From Gnetum montanum (Eukaryota; Streptophyta; Gnetopsida; Gnetales; Gnetaceae), in assembly GCA_015680685.1 (NCBI GenBank), contig MNCI01014299.1, positions 1,684 to 65,683 on the forward strand: a stretch of 64,000 bases of DNA, read 5' to 3'. Below are positions 46,257 to 57,100 of the stretch, one piece after another. Within the stretch, counting starts at the first letter, position 1. Every line of letters starts with the position of its first letter. The notes below the pieces were generated by a model. The model was not told the origin of the DNA. It did no database searches and saw only the letters and a program-made list of their open reading frames with translations. Made by a program: the position numbers and the translations under genes.

Positions 46257-47159
46257 TGATGAAGAGCTCATCAGCCAATGTGTCGACTAGGCTGCATATA
46301 TAGAGCCCCATATACGTGGCAGCGTTGATGCAGCCCCGTCGACACATCTGTCCATGCATCTATGTGGCCTCGTTTACACAGTGTCTATTCTAGCCTATAA
46401 ATAAGTGTGCTTCTATCACACTTAGGTATATTTTTGAGTAGTTGTAGCAAATCTCTTGTAGTTTGTTCCCGTGAGAGTTAGAATATTTTCCAAGTGCCCA
46501 CAACAAGTTTGAGAAAGGTGTCTAGCTCTTTATTTGAGCGCTAATGTACCTAAGCCCATTGGCGTGACCAGTAATAAAGATGAGCTTTATAAGCATTCCT
46601 TGCAGCAATTAGATTTAGTCATTTAAGCATTTAATAGTTTAATATTTATATGCTTTAATAATTCCTTAAGTTTTTATTGTTATCACTTTAATCATCATCA
46701 CTCTTTTATATCTTGCAAAAACCATAAGTATGACCATCTCAAACGTAAACCCAACATTTGGCAACCCAATGATGCTTAATGTCTAGTAATTCAGTAGTGG
46801 TTAGGGGATGCTCAGGACATGCACAGAAGATGGGATCGGATGCTTATGCTAGGGAGAGCTAAGAGATAGAATCAGACAATTATAGATTATGCAACATTCC
46901 ATTCCTTACGTTTCATTTCAAGAATTAGACACTAGAAGATAAAGAGAATATCCATAAAAATCATTTGCCTCAATCTCACTTAACCATCGCATTAGAACAT
47001 CACAAGTGAGGTTGGGAAGACAATGATCATTCTAACGCAAGGTTTTTCTAGCAAAAGTTTGGTGTATGCAAGTGCTTCCAGTCTATAGAATTCGATCGAG
47101 TCACATGTAAACGCCCATGATTCGTATGGTTGGGCGTAGGGGTACCTAGCCACTCATCA
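46257..47159 (+). mobile_element. Group G LTR, copy 3 (5' LTR of F)
   Basis: Starts TGATGAAGAGCTC and ends TAGCCACTCATCA, 903 bp. Shared landmarks with the other copies: AGAATATTTTCCAAGTGCC, AATAAAGATGAGC and GGTTGGGCGTAGGGGTACC. Followed directly by a PBS-like site and a gag, so it is the 5' LTR of element F. Confidence 0.85.
46397..46404 (+). promoter_or_regulatory. Putative TATA box, G LTR copy 3
   Basis: TATAAATA within CCTATAAATAAGTG, same place as 45307-45314. Confidence 0.5.
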
Positions 47160-47160
47160 T

Positions 47161-47178
47161 TGGCACTATTTTTGGAGA
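47161..47178 (+). other. PBS-like site of element F
   Basis: TGGCACTATTTTTGGAGA starts one base after the LTR end. It looks like a decayed form of the TGGCGCCGTTGCCGGGG site (complementary to tRNA-Asp) common after plant gypsy LTRs; this is inference from resemblance. Confidence 0.5.
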
Positions 47179-47769
47179 CTATTAGTCTTACATGCACCAT
47201 CTAACCTTAGCAAAATTATCATTCTCTTTGTTGGAATGGACCTAGGATAGTAAAATCTACACACACTAGGTGATCTAAGTAAAAAGTAAGGTACACCAAT
47301 TAGTGGATTTTCTAACATCCAAAATATCTTCTTCTCATAGGCAAGATGGATCCAACCCATCGGTGCCATAAGAATGTCAGGTGGTATACATGCATCTAGA
47401 TGAATATGTCCCTGACTTCACCTTTATCCTACATCAAGATGAGCATCTATGCTGGCAGGACATGGAGGGCAATAACATATTACCACCTGATCGATCAGCT
47501 CTTGAAATGCTATTTCATAATCTTACTAGACTAGACATTTAGGACCGCAGTGTGGAGTACGTCATGGAGGACCATGACTACTGGGACTATCATCCAACTG
47601 AGGCACAATGGGTATGAGACCAGCAGCAAGCAGAATGACACAAATACATGAAGAGGAAATAGTTCAATAACCCCTTATTCTTGCAAGGACTGCAGGATGA
47701 TGAGGAACCTATCTTTCATGATTCTCACTCAACCGAACCTCCTATGATGCATCAGATCATTCAGTCCAT
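47179..47769. other. Element F leader and start of gag
   Basis: No reliable start codon. From about 47450 one frame starts to look like the hydrophilic N-terminal part of an Athila-like gag, but I cannot fix its limits. Confidence 0.35.
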
Positions 47770-48800
47770 CATTTAAAGCAAGCAATCAAGTGACCGAGAC
47801 CCCCAAGAAGATGAGGGCTCACGCAAGAAAGGTCATGAAAAAAGTAATGATGGGCGTGAAGGTTGAGGTTGTCATCAAAGTAGAGGAGGAGATGGACACC
47901 GAGGTAGTGGCAATTCCCCTCCCTCTTCTCCATCCTATCACTCCACTCTATCTTCATCTAGTTCTGATTTCGATCGTAACTATGGTAGAAAGGATCGGGG
48001 GGATGGTGGTCACAAAGGCTAAAGGGAATGATGTGAGGGAGGGCATGACCAATCATGCGAGTCTCACCATCAAGAAAGGAGAGATCACAAACATCGTGGC
48101 TTTCAGCAGGACTATGACTCAGATGAACCACTATTGGCTACTTAAAGAATACTCAATATCGCCAAGGCAATTCAAATACCTAGTAGGTACTTGAAAGATA
48201 GTCAGATCAAGCACATTGACATGAACAACATCCCCAGATTTGAAGGGGGATATAATTGTGATCCATAGACTCACTTGTAAGTGTTTCATGATGCTTGCAC
48301 ACTACAGAACATAGATAATGATTGGAAAAATCTTAAGCTATTCCCTCTCATACTCATCAAGGAAGCGGAAATCTAGTACCGATCTTTGGAGTCAGAATCA
48401 ATTAGGAGATGGAGTACGATGCTAGAAATCTTCAATAACAAATATCAAACCTACTCCAGAGTGGCTAACTTAAGATGTCATATCCAAGGGTGGAAGCAAG
48501 GTGGTCATGAACCCTTGGATGTAGCCATGAGTAGATACTACTCATTGTTACATCGATGCCCTAGTCATGGCTACTCTTAGTAGGCATAGCTTCGCCATAT
48601 CATTGATGGGCTTTGCTTTGAAACCAAAAAGACCCTTAGTGTGTACGCCCAAGGAAGACTATCAAAGCTAAGGACCCATCAACTACAGTGCTTAATTAAG
48701 CAAGTGGCTAAAGAAGAGGGGGAACTTAGAAAGAGGAAAGTGCAGAAGAGTATAATCAGGATCCCTCCATAAGAAAGAGGGAAGTCTGATTTTGTGAAGA
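47770..48800 (+). pseudogene. Element F gag (Athila-like), broken
   Basis: An N-terminal part rich in Ser, Gly and charged residues (SDRDPQEDEGSRKKGHEKSN) is followed by the retrotransposon gag domain: IDMNNIPRFEGGYNCDP, LFPLILIKEAEI, SIRRWSTMLEIFNNKY, GHEPLDVAMSRYYSLLHRCP and HIIDGLCFETKKTLSVYAQG. This order corresponds to the capsid region of Athila/Tat gags. Several TAG codons interrupt it. The 134-codon open frame at 47790-48194 is in a different frame and is not the gag. Truncated on the right by element E at about 48857. Confidence 0.75.
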
Positions 48801-48856
48801 TGAGGAAGAATCACCACTAGATGTAGTGGTGAACCGTAAAACCTTACCCCTACAAT

Positions 48857-49805
48857 CTGTAGCATGTACAATCTATAGCGTCAGAGCTTGACTAGCTTAA
48901 AAATGAGAAAAATTTACAATGGTTGATAATGTACAATAAGAACATTTGCCTCTGGCTTGCTTGAAATTTCTAAATCTATGGACTAACTGCTGCAAAATAT
49001 GTTTTTACTTCAGCAAGGTTGCTAGTGTGCATTGATCTTGTCCTATCATGCCCTTAGCATGTGTCTGAAATGCTTTTGCTCTGTCGTGACCAGTGCTCAT
49101 GCTGGATTCACGCTGCCAGCATCACCTCAGCGTGCATGACCAAAAATGATGCATTTTGTGTCAAAATTCCACCTTTAAGACTTGTTTTTGAAGTGTAACT
49201 GCTGCCTGACCTTGAGGACGTCCTACATGTTTAATTTGAGCCTATCTATGCTTGGATTTAGGCCACTTTTGGCAGCTCATGCTTAGCTCACACTGTCAGC
49301 TTGAGCTGGGCGTGACTCCAATGTGACCTCAGAGTGAGTGCTAAAAATGGTGTATTTTTGGACCTAAAATAGGAATTCTGAGGGCTGGGACCTGGAGAAA
49401 TCATTAGTGGATCTTTAGGGTGACTTGTACCTTCAAAATTAGACCATTTTGACACTTTTTTTAGGCTATTTTGAGTTACTCACCTTGGACTCATGCTGCC
49501 AACGTGACTTGGGCGTGAGCGACGAAAATGAACATTTTTGGAGATAAAATCTGAAGTTCTGGAGGCTGAAACTCAAAGAAATCATTAATGGACCTTGAGG
49601 GTGAGTTGTACCTTCGAAATTAGACCATTTTGATGCTATTTTGGGGCTATTTTGGGGCTATTTTGAGGTTCTCACGTTGTACTCACACTACCAGCATGAC
49701 CTCAGCGTGAGTTCATGCCTTAACCAAATTTTTGTTCCCTAAAAGCACAAATAGCTTCGAATTGTTCTTGTTTTGAAGTATTAGGCCGAAATTTGGGATG
49801 TTTCA
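48857..49805 (-). mobile_element. Element E 3' LTR (partial)
   Basis: Right edge GATGTTTCA at 49805 (element-sense TGAAACA). 48857-49044 is about 90 percent identical by eye to 55737-55919 in the 5' LTR. The middle carries four spaced blocks (near 49100, 49280, 49490, 49690) with CACGCTGCCAGCATCACC and CAGCGTGAG-like motifs, a set of short inverted repeats about 200 bp apart. Confidence 0.75.
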
Positions 49806-49880
49806 TTGGCCCCTCTTTGTTGATGTCTGGAGGAATTCACCTGAGAGGTATCGACAAAGAAGTACAAAACACCACAATTG
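49795..49880 (-). other. Polypurine-tract hairpin of element E
   Basis: Inner arms TCTTTGTTGATGTCT (49814-49828) and GGTATCGACAAAGA (49847-49860); outer arms GTTTC at the LTR edge and AAACACC (49868 on). Element-sense polypurine tract AAAGAGGGGCCAA touches the LTR start. Confidence 0.72.
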
Positions 49881-50690
49881 ACACAGTACCATGCATTATC
49901 TATCGACCCATGGCTAGATGTCATCGTCCCATGTTCAAAAGTACATTGGATTGAGGGAAATTCAATTTAAGGAAAGAAAGTCACAACTGGGGGATTAGGA
50001 ATTGATCAAAGGGTGTCGCTGTTTGAATTGCAGGAGAGGAATGCTCTCATGTGAACAAGCCAATTTTTGGTCCTTGTCAACAGCCAATGTATAGCAGACT
50101 TGGAACCAAGGCATGGGAGGTGCGTTCTTTGGAGAAATGGGATCCCTGTGTCATGTTTAAGGGAGCCTATTGTAAAAGCCAAAGCCACGTGATGATGTGC
50201 AACATGATCATTTGAGACACGAGTGTTTTTCTAAGACAATTGCCTTCTCGCCTAGGGCTTGTATGAGAAGAGCCAATGGTCTTTAGTCAATGGGGTCATG
50301 AAGACCCTTTTCGGGCATTTTGCTCTTTGACTTTTTTGCTCTTTTTTTTTTCATTTTGAACGAGCTTGCTTTTTAGCGTTGTGCTCATGCTCACGCACTT
50401 GCATTTGTATGAATGAAAGAGTTAGAGTTAGAATGTATGAATGAAAGAGTTAGAGTTAGAATGTATGAATGAAAGAAAAGAAATGCAAAAAGTGATAGTT
50501 TTAGGCCGTTCCAGGCCGTAAGCTAGTTTAAGGCCTTTTCGGGCCATGTGTTTTTGTAGTTTTATGTTTTTATGTTTGATGTTTTTCAAATGTGTAAACT
50601 AAGTTGAAGAATGTGTAAACAAAGCAAAATGTGTGATCTAAGTGAGCGGGAAAAATGTAAACACATAGGCTAGTGCAATGTAAACAAAAG
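49881..50690. other. Element E 3' non-coding region
   Basis: 49890-50200 is homologous to D 57190-57450 (shared CTTGTCAACAGCCA/CTTGTCAATAGCCA and TAGCAGACT). Two to three motif units (AGTTTTAGGCCGTTCC, AGTTTAAGGCCTTTTCGG) lie at 50495-50545, and a short duplicated GAATGAAAGAGTTAGAGTTA tract lies at 50412-50470. Confidence 0.6.
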
Positions 50691-51320
50691 TCAAAAATGC
50701 ATGTCAGAGGGGTAGGCAGAAGGTAGGAAAGCATCTAGCACATTTTCAGCCAAGGGAGAATCTTGGTCATGTAGTTGCTTCCTAACTAGGCATGGATTAG
50801 GGAGCATGCAAGGTTTAGGGTCCTCTGGGGGGCTGTCAGCTTCAACCACTCGTTTGGATGTGTTAGCCTCAAGCGTTGCATTGGTTATCGTAGGTGTACT
50901 ACCAAGAAACTCTTCTTCCAGAACTTGCACCATGTCTATGTCGTGGATAGTCAAAGAGGAAACGTTATCAGCATGGATGATAGTGTTACCACCTTTGTAT
51001 GGAAGGTGGATTTCCTGGTGGATGGGAGAGGAGATGGCCCTTAGCTGAGCTAGCCAAGGCCTGCCTAGAATCATGTTGAAACCTGGCATCTCCTCTATGA
51101 CAGTGAAATCTGCGCTTGTGGGGAATTGCTCTCCTACCACAAAGGCTAAGTTGATTGCACCTTTGACTATGACATGTGATCCGTTGAAGGATTTTAGACA
51201 TGTGGTTTTGGTTGGCTTGATTTCTTCTACCAGGCCTAGCTTATCGATGACGGAGTGCAAGAATAGGTTTGTTGCTGCACCATCATCGACATGTACTCTG
51301 TGGATGGTACTATCCAACAT
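50691..51320 (-). CDS. Element E protease, intact reading frame
   Basis: Open frame of 209 codons in an otherwise broken element. It reads TIHRVHVDDGAATNLFLHSV, LGLVEEIKPTKTTC, FNGSHVIVKGAINLAFVVGE, MPGFNMILGRPWLAQL, ISSPIHQEIHLPYKGG, then a 90-residue hydrophilic tail ending LPSAYPSDMHF. The D-D-G catalytic triplet and ILGRPWL block are intact. It normally would be released from a gag-protease polyprotein; the upstream gag frame is broken and in another frame, so expression is doubtful. The tail ends where the frame stops and no pol follows. It may simply be the best-preserved part of a dead element. Confidence 0.72.
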   Translation of the reverse strand: MLDSTIHRVHVDDGAATNLFLHSVIDKLGLVEEIKPTKTTCLKSFNGSHVIVKGAINLAFVVGEQFPTSADFTVIEEMPGFNMILGRPWLAQLRAISSPIHQEIHLPYKGGNTIIHADNVSSLTIHDIDMVQVLEEEFLGSTPTITNATLEANTSKRVVEADSPPEDPKPCMLPNPCLVRKQLHDQDSPLAENVLDAFLPSAYPSDMHF

Positions 51321-54300
51321 GAATGCTAATGGATAGTGGAGCTGTAGTAACCTCCCCTCGTTCAGGGTTGACTTTAACTACATCATCGCAAAAGGTTAAG
51401 GTTGTTGAACCCAATTCTTGTGGTGTAGGGGGCAACATTGTTGCACAGATGGATGCCTCATTTGTAGGGATGTCCTCCGTAACAGGAATGGAGGCAAAGA
51501 CTTGCACCAATGCTTGGCAGTGAGCAGATGAGGTCATAACCAGGTTGTACAAGCTGAACATTGTGTTTGTTGCTTAAGCATTTGTTTCACCTGGGTTAGT
51601 GTAGCTACAAAGTCCTTTTCATTAGTCATTGTGTTGGCCTTCACTTCCTCCATGTAGTTTGAGAGACAGATCTCTTGTGGAGGGGACTTGGGCTTGGTTT
51701 GCTTGGCTTGTTTGGGGGTAGTGGCCCCAGTGTTTGGTTGTTGCTTGCTAGTTGTGGCCTTTTCTTCAACCATGGGGATTGCGAGGTGCTCGTTTGCCCT
51801 CTTGCGTTGCCATTTGGTGGGCCTACTCGGGTTGCTAGTGGGGTTGACCCTTGAAGAAGGGGGGATTGAGATGTTGCCACTATTGGGCTTCGGGTAGGCG
51901 AGGGGCCATCACATTGTGGCACCTTGATAACAAAGGGTTTTTAGTGGTTTTTGTTGTCGTGTCAGGCCAGTTTAACGTCTTAGCGGACGAGTCATGCTAG
52001 TTTAACATCTTACTAGATGATTGTAGTGGAACCTTGACCACAAAGGGAGGCCTCTTGCTTGTGGAGGTTGAGGGGACCTTTGCTTGGTTAGGAGGCACAC
52101 AGATCACAAAAGGTTGTTGCATAGGTTTGGACTTTCCACCTATGCTAATTAAGTTTATGACATAGGGGGCATCGTTTGTGCTAGATTAACTTGCTGTGTC
52201 AATCACTAGTTGGCCTTATTCTATCATTCCCTGCAAGTCATCTTGCAAGGCATGACAATTGTCTATACCGTGACCAGCCATTTGATGGTAATGACAGTAT
52301 TGGTCCAATTTAAAATGTTGTGGGACTAGGGGATCATTCGGTACTGCTAAGGTGGGGTTCCTTAGTAGTTCACAGTACCTATCATGTTTTTGGCGGGTAA
52401 TCTTTGATACGTGTTTGTGTTGGATTTGCCAGGCTTTCAAGAGTTACTCCAATAGTTCAGAGGGTTGCATCGGTAGTGGTGTATACTTTGAGCGGTCCTT
52501 GCGCTGAAAGTTGGGCTTTGGGGTGGCCCCTACCGATGTAGGTGAGTTGGTACCAAAGTTGACGGCTTTGTCAGCTAGGGCTTTTGGTTTCTTAGCTGTT
52601 GAGCCCTAGTTGGTTGCTTTTGTGCTTACGGCCACCATTGCTATTGTTGTGTTTTTCTTGCGAGTGTGTTGGTTTCTGTAGGCCACATAAGCTAGGTCAT
52701 TGCTTGATTGCGTCACCTCCTCTATGTTCTTGATTTGTGTGAATGCTTGGCTCAAATTACAGGCACTCAAATAATAAAGTTTTGACTTAACAAATTCATT
52801 CACAGTGGCCTTAAAAATGGTGAGCAAGTATGTCTCAGGTATGGGCTCGTGGAGTTTGTTTAGGGCTGCACTCCACCTTTGGATGAATTTTTGTGCTGGA
52901 TCTAGCGGTGCCTGTTCAATCTAAATCAAGCTATCCAGTGTGGCTTCAGGCTTCAGATTATAATTAAAACAAGTGACAAACTAGTGTAACAAGTCTTCTA
53001 GAGAGAATATGGAGTTACGAGGTATAGCTTGGTACCAGTCTAAATCTTTTTCCGTTAACGACATAGCAAACACATGTAGAATTACATGAGGCCAGGCCTG
53101 AAGTAGTAGACATTCTAGTTGAAATGTCACTAGGTGGACGTTTGGATCTCCCTCTCCGTTATACTTGGTCAATTGTGGAAATGATATTCCTTTTGGTAAA
53201 GTTAGTGGTGGCACTAAAGAGCTAATTGGATCATCTTGATAGAAGTCCAACAACTTGACTTCTTTAGTGTTTGCGATTTTAAGGCACTTTACATCATCGG
53301 TTAATGCTTACATCATTTTTCTAACATCTACCCATTCTTGAGCACTAGGTGGATAGGCTGGTTGGTTAGATTGCACGTGGTGATAGTTAGATTGTTGTGT
53401 GATTTGTGGGAAATATGACTGCAGGGTTTTTGGTGGTTGTATTTGAGAGACATTCACAGATGGGATTGCAACAGGTGGTATGATGTAGTGAGCAGGTTGA
53501 TGTTGTTGAATGATAGATGTGAGCCACTGCCCAGTTACAAGTTGTGAGGAAACACCCTAAAGTTGTTGGGTTGAAGTAGTGAAGGGCATTCCTTGGATTC
53601 GTAGTCATGGTATGTGATGGGTGGATGTAGAGGCAGGTATCATGGATGGCATCCCAATTATTTCAGATTGGAAGGTCGCTCCCATATTAGCTTGAGACGG
53701 GAGTTGTTGGGATTGTCCTTGTAGGAGAGAGGGTAGCGTGGTGACCAGAGGAATAATAGGGATGGGTGCATTGAATTGGGTGTTTGTCATAGGAAAACGA
53801 GGAGTGGGGGTGGGTGCTTCCTATTGAGAAACAGGTGCTTGAGTTCTTGTAAATGCATGAAGAGGTATAGTCTCTCCCATGAAAGGGTGAAATAATGGGT
53901 TCACGTAAGTATGAGGACTGAGAGTGTGGTACAAATCCCCATGTTTGGATTAAGCTGTGAAATCATCTTCCTCATCTCCATTTTAAGGCTCTACGGTGGG
54001 TTGTCGCAAGGTTTGATTCCTTGCCATGAGGAGCTAGGATATGAGTTCATGATGGGATTCAGAGAGGGGAATCATGTCATACACTGAAGGGGTAAAGTTA
54101 TGGCCTCCCTTATAGATGAGTTCATAATGTCGTTTTGCTTCCATTTCTGTGCGATCAATGGGCAGGTTAGCTTGGATCTTTACATAGATTAAGTTGTATT
54201 ATTTTCAGGTGAGAATTGTATAAGTGGGGTCTTTGCCTTGTAACCTAAGTGACCGGTGAGTTGGCCCTTGAGGATTCATCTCTCCAACAGTGATGATGGG

Positions 54301-54381
54301 TTTAGTTGCGGTCACAGGATTTGAGATTTTGGCATTAAGGTCATAAATTGGGAATGCTCCTTTTGTCTAAGAAGATTCCAT
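51321..54381 (-). pseudogene. Element E gag, broken
   Basis: Starts at ATG 54379-54381 (MESS). Conserved N-terminus: FPIYDLNAKISNPVTATKPI, YVKIQANLPIDRTEMEAKRH, SVYDMIPLSESHHELIS. A Pro/Gln/Thr-rich linker follows, then the capsid domain (YNGEGDPNVHLVTFQLECLL, DLDWYQAIPRNSIFSLEDLL, LLTIFKATVNEFVKSKLYYL) and a complete zinc knuckle CHYHQMAGHGIDNC near 52280. After it come PFVICVP and PFVVKVP motifs, with TTAAACTGG motif units at 51960-52020 lying inside the coding region, and a last part reading FSLYNLVMTSS and TMLPPTPQELGST. Interrupted by numerous TAG codons and frame changes. Confidence 0.83.
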
Positions 54382-54966
54382 GTGTGTAACTAGCTTGACT
54401 AGCTAAATGTGTATAAGCAGCATACACAAGCTGAGCTTGAGCAAGCTGGATATATCCAAGCTAAGCTTGAGCAATCCGGGCATATGCAAGCTGAGCTTGA
54501 GCAAGCCGCATGTGAACGTTAGTGTGAGCGCAACCTGAACATGCGTACGCTAGCTTGTGCATAGTGTATGCAAGCACAGCGTATGTGCAGCATAAGCGCA
54601 ACATGGCACAGTGTGTGTGAGTGATGTGCATGCACAACATGTGTATGCCAAATGTGTGCAGTAGTTTGTATACATTGCATTCGGTTTTGTAGTGTACGTT
54701 GTTTTGGATTTTCGCAGCATTAGTGTTTTGCAACGTGTGTACACTATGTTGGGTTTTCACAGCGTGTGCACACTATACTTAATATTTTCAGTAGCAATTA
54801 CAGAATTTACTGCATTGGCAGCAACATAAAATTTTTGCAAGGATTTAATTTAATCGTGAACAGATTGGTATGGTTTAAGCAAGCTAAGCTTGCATTCTAC
54901 ACCTGATCTGCACCGTGCATGAAAGGTAACAGAATCAACATTTTATCGAGATGGAAAACAAGATCA
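54382..54966. repeat. Element E leader with AAGCTNAGCTT palindromes
   Basis: From 54415 to 54560 repeated CAAGCTGAGCTTGAGC units contain the palindrome AAGCTNAGCTT; further on come repeated TGTGCA and GCATACA blocks. No coding signal. Confidence 0.6.
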
Positions 54967-54984
54967 ACCCTCTTTCTAGCGCCA
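54967..54984 (-). other. Primer binding site of element E
   Basis: Minus strand TGGCGCTAGAAAGAGGGT, five bases from the LTR edge at 54990; matches the A and C sites with small changes. Confidence 0.75.
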
Positions 54985-54989
54985 ATTTC

Positions 54990-55919
54990 TATACCATCCA
55001 AAATCATCGATGTAAGGCTGGAGGAAAATGAACGCTGAAAGATCTCCAGAGAGATATAGCTTACCTTGCCTTCGCATGAGGGCAAGCTGGAAAAATGAAG
55101 GCAGAGTGCCTTGGATGGTCTACACGCAAATCAACCAAGGACTTTCCTAAGCATATGCTATGGCCTGCACTGGGGTTATCGTAAATAGTGTAAACGGAAT
55201 GTAAATGGAATGCGAACAGCGACACGAAATGCAAATAGAGCACAGAGCGTAAATAGCGACTAGATTGTAAATGAAGCAGAAACAGAGTTATATTGTAAAC
55301 AAAGTGTAAAAAAAGTAAAAAATATAAATGGAAGGCAATAATGAAACTATATTGTATTATTTAACAAGGTGTGCATTGGTCAAAACGTAGTTGCATGTCT
55401 AGATTGCAAGTTAGATGTTAAGCTCTGATGTGAGGTGTTTGCAGGCATTGGGAATCACATGCGTCCGGGCTCAGGATTGCTTGGTTTTCTTTCTCCAAAA
55501 TTTCCAACCTTGTTTATGTCAATGAACAGGGTATTTATGCATTTTTCTAGGCTCGGGAGTAGAATTCTGCGAATGAGGTCAATGGTTGTGAGATGAGAGA
55601 AAAACGGATCACATGACAGGTGTTCGATGCACAGCTATGCGTGAACTAGATGTACGTAGGCAGACTACATTCTAGACCAGATAAACTACATCTTACAATT
55701 TGTTTTAGCTTGTGCAAGCTGGCTTACGCTCATACAAGCATGTACAATCTATAGCATAAGAGCTTGACTAGCTTAAAAATGCAAAAAATTTACAATGGTT
55801 GATAATGTACAACAAGAGAATTTTCCTCTGGCTCGCTTGAAATTTCTAAATCTGTCGACTAACTGCTGCTGAATATTTTTTTGCTTCACCAAGGTTGCTA
55901 GTGTGCATTGATCTTGTCC
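54990..55919 (-). mobile_element. Element E 5' LTR, proximal part
   Basis: Plus-strand start TATACCATCCAAAATCATCG corresponds to TGTACCGCCTGAAATCGTTG at the left of the D LTR (55927), followed by further similar blocks (GCCTTCGCATGAGGGC against GCCTTCACCTGAGGGT; GCCTTGGATGGTCTACACG against ACCTTGGGTGGTCCGCACACG). It ends where element D begins. Confidence 0.75.
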
Positions 55920-56490
55920 TGGTGTGTGTACCGCCTGAAATCGTTGGTCTCTGGCTGGAAGGAAACAGAGGCCGTGGGATCGCAGGGCGAGCATAAAAGA
56001 CCCTGCCTTCACCTGAGGGTGAGCTAGAATGCATGAAGGTAGAGTACCTTGGGTGGTCCGCACACGGATCAGACAAGGATTTCCCCGAATGTACACCGAA
56101 GTGCTATACGCTGGGTTATACGTAAACGGCGTAACGAATGTAAACGAGAGAGTAAACAACGTAACAGATGCGAACAGAGCGTAAATGTAAGCAAGCGTAA
56201 ATAGAACACATGTAAGAAATTAATGTAAACTGTAAACAATGGTATTATAGAATGAAAGTACAATGCACCGGTCTAACGCAGTTGTGATGGAACACAAGGC
56301 GGATGAAAAGCCCCGGTGGATGCAGGGATGACTCGGCTGGCTTGCACTGTAGACGCAGTGTAGGGACTGTGTGCCCAGCATACAGGACTATCCAGCGTAT
56401 AGGGTTTTAGCTCTGGTGTGCAGTGTAATTGTTCTCTGGTATGCTTTGGGATTTTTGCCAACCGACCTGGATCAAGTGGAACATCGGGGC

Positions 56491-56497
56491 TTTTATA
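56491..56497 (-). promoter_or_regulatory. Putative TATA box, D LTR
   Basis: TATAAAA in GGTATAAAAGCCCC on the minus strand. Confidence 0.45.
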
Positions 56498-56584
56498 CCA
56501 GTTGTTACGCTAGACTCGGGTTAGGAGACACATGGCGCGTTGACCGAGTGCATACACTTTATAAATATACAATATATTACATCT

Positions 56585-56965
56585 ATTGGGCATATACGCT
56601 GGGCGTATACACCGCTTCAGGCTGACATATACGCTGGGCGTATACGCTGGATATGCTGGGCATGTGTGAACTTGGGTGGAGATGCTATGGACGCTAGGCG
56701 TATACGGTGGGCATATACGCTAATGGATGTTGGGCGTATACATTGGGGCGTATACGCTGATGGATGCTGGGCGTATGCGCTAGGGCGTATACGCTAATGG
56801 TTGCCGACTTGCTTCAATTCTTGCTCTTCAGTGCTGTCTTGATGCTGTCTTTGGAGATTTCATCGTCGGGCGTATGCATCTGTTGTACCTGCCGAGCGTG
56901 CATGTGAGGCATGTACGCTGGACGTCTACGCCGGGCGTATACGCTGGTATTGTCCACTTGGGCGT
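56585..56965. repeat. GCGTATACGC palindrome array in the D LTR
   Basis: More than ten irregularly spaced copies of GGGCGTATACGCTGG or close variants. The core GCGTATACGC is a perfect 10-bp palindrome. Open frames through it (for example 56371-56797 plus) are repeat artefacts. Confidence 0.85.
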
Positions 56966-57100
56966 ATACACTAGAACTACATACTTAGTAAAAATTAAGC
57001 ATTTGATCTCCGAAGTTGCCATGTTTAACACCAAATGTAGCTGTGGTCGTCTGGAGTCCCAGGGACCTGCTTGGTGTTGGACAAGTACTAAGCTCCAAAT

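Larger units (their letters stand above)
48857..55919 (-). mobile_element. Element E: gag-protease-only Tat-like element, truncated
   Basis: Minus strand: partial 5' LTR 54990-55919, PBS 54967-54984, leader with palindromic repeats, gag, protease, short non-coding region, hairpin and 3' LTR 48857-49805. No pol. The 3' LTR is missing its distal part against F, and the 5' LTR is cut by element D. The non-coding stretch 49890-50200 is homologous to 57190-57450 of D, and the LTR family is the same, so E looks like a non-autonomous relative of D. Confidence 0.8.

Noticed and set aside
47790-48194. 134-codon open frame in element F
   Set aside because: It is in a different frame from the recognisable gag domain; that domain's frame continues through the same bases.
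56371-56797. Plus-strand open frames of 84-85 codons in the D LTR
   Set aside because: Pure read-through of the GCGTATACGC repeat.
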